Of a stretch of DNA of 64,000 bases, positions 61,653 through 64,000 are shown in pieces. Made by a program: the position numbers and the translations under genes. Numbering within the stretch: the stretch's first letter is position 1; the number at the start of each line of letters is the position of its first letter. Origin of the DNA: Bacillota bacterium (GTDB lineage: Bacteria; Bacillota; Bacilli; Alicyclobacillales; SLC66); assembly GCA_021820975.1 (NCBI GenBank), contig JAKADA010000006.1, positions 1 through 64,000 of the forward strand, read 5' to 3'. The notes beneath the pieces were generated by a model, which saw only the letters and a list, made by a program, of their open reading frames with translations, searched no databases and was not told the origin of the DNA.

Positions 61653-62918
61653 GTGTTGGATCATATCACTACTGCAGCAAAACAGGCTTCTCGTCAGTGG
61701 GCAGTTTTATCCTCTGAGCGAAAGAATCACGCTTTACATGCCATGGCAGAAGCATTATGGGATTTTCGAGCACAGATTTTAGCCGCCAATGAACTAGATT
61801 ATCAAGCAGCTCGTTTTGCGTCCTATACAGAAGCAAAACTCGATCGATTGTTTGTCAATGACAAACGTATTCAAGATATGGCAGAAGGTTTGCGGCAAGT
61901 TGCTACGTTAAAAGATCCCATCGGTGAGACGATGGAAACGATCGAACGCCCCAATGGCCTAAAAATCGTAAAAGTGCGCGTGCCTATGGGTGTTATTGCA
62001 ATAATCTATGAATCTCGCCCCAATGTAACTGTGGATGCTGCTGGTTTGGCTTTGAAAACGGGTAATGCTGTCATTTTACGCGGAGGCAAAGAGGCCATCA
62101 ACACGAATATTGCACTGACGAAAATCTTACGGGGCGCCATTCTACAATGTGGGATTACACCTGATGGATTGCAAATCATCGAAAATATAACACATGAATC
62201 CGTCGATGAATTGCTACGTGCTCGAGGCAGTATAGACTTGATAATTCCTCGTGGCGGTGCAGGATTGATCCAACATGTTGTCGAACATTCTCTTGTGCCT
62301 GTTATTGAAACTGGTGTTGGTAATTGTCATGTTTACGTAGATGAAGCTGCTGATTTAGCAAAGGCGATGGACATCATCATGAATGCTAAGACGCAACGAC
62401 CATCAGTATGTAATGCGATCGAGACAGTTTTAGTCCATGACGCGGTAGCAAAAGAGTTTTTGCCTATGATGGCAAACCAATTGATAGCCAAAAATGTGCA
62501 GTTAAGAGTCTGTGAGAGGTCTCTATCCCTATTGAAAGTAGCGGACATTAAAGATATGACTCAAGTGCAATTAGCTAATGAATTTGACTATGAGACGGAG
62601 TTTCTTGATCTTATTCTTGCCGTACGTGTCGTTCGTGATCTTCAAGAGGCCATGGATCATATTGCTCGTTATGGAACCTTGCATTCCGAAGCCATTGTGA
62701 CGGAAAATGAAGATACAGCTCATACGTTTTTGATGGAGGTGGATGCAGCCGCTGTGTATCATAATGCATCAACAAGGTTTACAGATGGTTTTGAATTTGG
62801 GTTTGGAGCTGAAATCGGTATTTCTACGCAAAAATTACATGCTCGAGGTCCAATGGGTTTGCGTGAGTTAACGAGTTACAAATATCTTGTATATGGCAGT
62901 GGGCAGGTTCGCAGTTGA
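61653..62918 (+). CDS. proA: Glutamate-5-semialdehyde dehydrogenase
   Basis: Second step of proline synthesis: reduces glutamyl phosphate to the semialdehyde with NADPH. VPMGVIAIIYESRPNVTVDAAGLALKTGNAVILRGGKEA is diagnostic, and the catalytic Cys lies in QRPSVCNAIE. GTG 61653 (then TTG GAT CAT) is ten bases from AAGGAG and gives 421 residues; an overlapping ATG at 61649 is in another frame. It is co-transcribed with proB. Confidence 0.97.
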   Translation: MLDHITTAAKQASRQWAVLSSERKNHALHAMAEALWDFRAQILAANELDYQAARFASYTEAKLDRLFVNDKRIQDMAEGLRQVATLKDPIGETMETIERPNGLKIVKVRVPMGVIAIIYESRPNVTVDAAGLALKTGNAVILRGGKEAINTNIALTKILRGAILQCGITPDGLQIIENITHESVDELLRARGSIDLIIPRGGAGLIQHVVEHSLVPVIETGVGNCHVYVDEAADLAKAMDIIMNAKTQRPSVCNAIETVLVHDAVAKEFLPMMANQLIAKNVQLRVCERSLSLLKVADIKDMTQVQLANEFDYETEFLDLILAVRVVRDLQEAMDHIARYGTLHSEAIVTENEDTAHTFLMEVDAAAVYHNASTRFTDGFEFGFGAEIGISTQKLHARGPMGLRELTSYKYLVYGSGQVRS

Positions 62919-62961
62919 CAAGATATGTGAATGACAAGAGATAAAGAAGAGGTGTGTAACC

Positions 62962-63495
62962 ATGTTATTGAATGAAATTTTGGTGTATAACAAAAACTTT
63001 CTAGAGAAAAAAGAATATATGCCCTATCAATCGGGCAAAGTGGCACAAAAACAACTTCTTGTTTTCACGTGCATGGATACGCGTTTGACAGAACTCTTGC
63101 ATAAAGCGATGGGGTTACACGGTGGCGATGCAAAATTCGTAAAAAATGCGGGAGCTTCTCTGATCGGTTATCAAGATGATACGATTCGAAGTATTCTCAT
63201 TGCATTGTACGCCTTATCGATTAATCAGATTTTTGTTGTAGGGCACTATGATTGTGCCATGGAACGGGTTCATGGTGAAGAAATGGAAGCTATGCTACGA
63301 TCATCAGGCATGACTGATAAAGACACCAAGGATTTTTCCGTTTCTTCATGGTTGCAAGGTATCTCTGGTGCCAAAGAGAACGTAGAAAACAGTGTACATA
63401 TTTTGCGTACTCATCCGCTTTTACCTAAGGACACGAAAGTGTATGGTTTATTGATTGACCCTGCCACAGGGCGTTTAGATCCAGTTGTTACATGA
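62962..63495 (+). CDS. Beta-carbonic anhydrase
   Basis: A cytoplasmic zinc enzyme that interconverts CO2 and bicarbonate. The zinc ligands Cys 37 (CMDTR, with Asp 39 and Arg 41), His 95 and Cys 98 (GHYDC) are all present. It is 177 residues long, in the range of small prokaryotic clades. ATG 62962 follows AAGAGGTGTG. The gene is 21 bases before fhs, so co-transcription is likely. Confidence 0.95.
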   Translation: MLLNEILVYNKNFLEKKEYMPYQSGKVAQKQLLVFTCMDTRLTELLHKAMGLHGGDAKFVKNAGASLIGYQDDTIRSILIALYALSINQIFVVGHYDCAMERVHGEEMEAMLRSSGMTDKDTKDFSVSSWLQGISGAKENVENSVHILRTHPLLPKDTKVYGLLIDPATGRLDPVVT

Positions 63496-63516
63496 TAGGA
63501 GTGTAGTTTTTTTACA

Positions 63517-64000
63517 ATGAAACCTGATATCGCTATTGCTCGAGAAACAAAGATGACCCCTATTTCAACGATCGCGGATGACCTTCATGTTGCTTCAGAT
63601 TATGTCATTCCTTACGGTCGCTATAAGGCCAAACTCGATATGGCTTTGTTACAAGAATTTCAAGACCGCCCAAATGGCAAACTTATTTTAGTTACAGCCA
63701 TGAGCCCAACGCCAGCTGGAGAAGGCAAGTCCACAGTTACGATCGGTCTTGCGCAAGCTTTACAGAGAATCGGACACAAAGCTATTGCGGCGATTCGAGA
63801 ACCGTCTCTTGGTCCGAATTTTGGGCTTAAAGGGGGAGCTACAGGTGGTGGTTATGCTCAGGTTATTCCTATGGATGAGATCAACTTGCATTTTACCGGT
63901 GACTTTCATGCTGTGACCACAGCTCACAATCTTCTTGCAGCTATTCTTGACAATCACTTACATTTTGATAATCATTTAGGAATAGACCCTAATTCTATTA
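63517..64000 (+). CDS. fhs: Formate-tetrahydrofolate ligase, 3' part outside the window
   Basis: Activates formate on tetrahydrofolate with ATP. The first 161 residues are in the window, with ATP-binding [14 protein letters not shown] (about 66-79), [26 protein letters not shown] and the [12 protein letters not shown]-type region. ATG 63517 is the only good start, although the nearest GGAG site is about 15 bases away. The gene continues beyond 64000. Confidence 0.97.
   Translation, partial: MKPDIAIARETKMTPISTIADDLHVASDYVIPYGRYKAKLDMALLQEFQDRPNGKLILVTAMSPTPAGEGKSTVTIGLAQALQRIGHKAIAAIREPSLGPNFGLKGGATGGGYAQVIPMDEINLHFTGDFHAVTTAHNLLAAILDNHLHFDNHLGIDPNSI

Noticed and set aside
1-64000. CRISPR arrays, insertion sequences, prophage or attachment sites
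   Set aside because: No regularly spaced repeats, transposase/integrase frames or terminal inverted repeats with target duplications were seen.

Overview
The window is chromosomal DNA from a low-to-mid GC, spore-forming member of the Firmicutes (Bacillota). Sporulation genes (a spoVK-like AAA gene, ylbJ), bacillithiol genes (bshA, bshB1), glnR-glnA, a LexA box of the Bacillus type, rex, reoY/ypiB, ypmA/ypmB and dnaD all point there, and the gene order follows two blocks of the Bacillus subtilis chromosome. Divergence, several GTG/TTG starts and missing B. subtilis neighbours suggest the Alicyclobacillaceae or a relative; this placement is inference from gene content. No insertion sequence, prophage or CRISPR array was seen, and no gene-free stretch exceeds about 300 bases.

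Layout. 1-215: two tRNA genes (Asn truncated by the window edge, Ser). 258-4420: an esterase, leuS and dapF. 4480-10456: the spoVK / small GTPase / hflX / ynbB-like PLP enzyme / glnR / glnA cluster, which is the B. subtilis spoVK-glnA order with an extra GTPase gene. 10479-12375: lexA with its own operator and an MFS transporter on the minus strand. 12477-17806: a two-component system, a Prs-type enzyme, a GNAT protein, a YpmS-like protein (minus) and a pseudouridine synthase. 17823-20891: three overlapping tandem M42 aminopeptidase paralogues, the third lacking catalytic residues. 20950-29115: an aromatic supraoperon, aroC-aroB, an attenuator leader, then trpD-C-F-B-A and tyrA; aroH, trpE and hisC are not present.

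29307-50794 follows the ypiA-to-dinG order of B. subtilis with changes: a helicase-associated-domain protein, reoY, a c-di-AMP riboswitch in front of an unknown gene, ypiF, qcrB-qcrC without qcrA, ypjA, a YitT protein, a YkvI-like protein, uppP, ylbJ, a MazG-type gene, dapB, mgsA, bshB1, bshA, birA (without the DNA-binding domain; no cca), panB-panC (no panD), a TPR protein, dinG and a secreted unknown. 50828-64000 holds tpx, tRNA-Lys (minus), rex, mtnP, an MTA/SAH deaminase, surE, ypmA, ypmB, a membrane protein paired with a short FtsH-like protease, asnS, dnaD, proB-proA, a beta-carbonic anhydrase and the start of fhs, which runs off the window.

The genes serve mainly amino-acid supply (Leu-tRNA, lysine/DAP, glutamine, aromatic amino acids, proline), cofactors (pantothenate, biotinylation, billithiol-type thiol synthesis via bacillithiol), respiration (menaquinol-cytochrome c reductase parts with the redox sensor Rex nearby) and cell-envelope control. 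The observations most worth pursuing are the trp leader, which has stacked UAG/GAG triplets lying on a 16-bp antiterminator and no UGG codon; the c-di-AMP riboswitch that leads directly into an uncharacterised gene without a terminator; the M42 pseudo-enzyme; the short FtsH with its partner; and the extra GTPase beside an hflX whose G4/G5 motifs have decayed.
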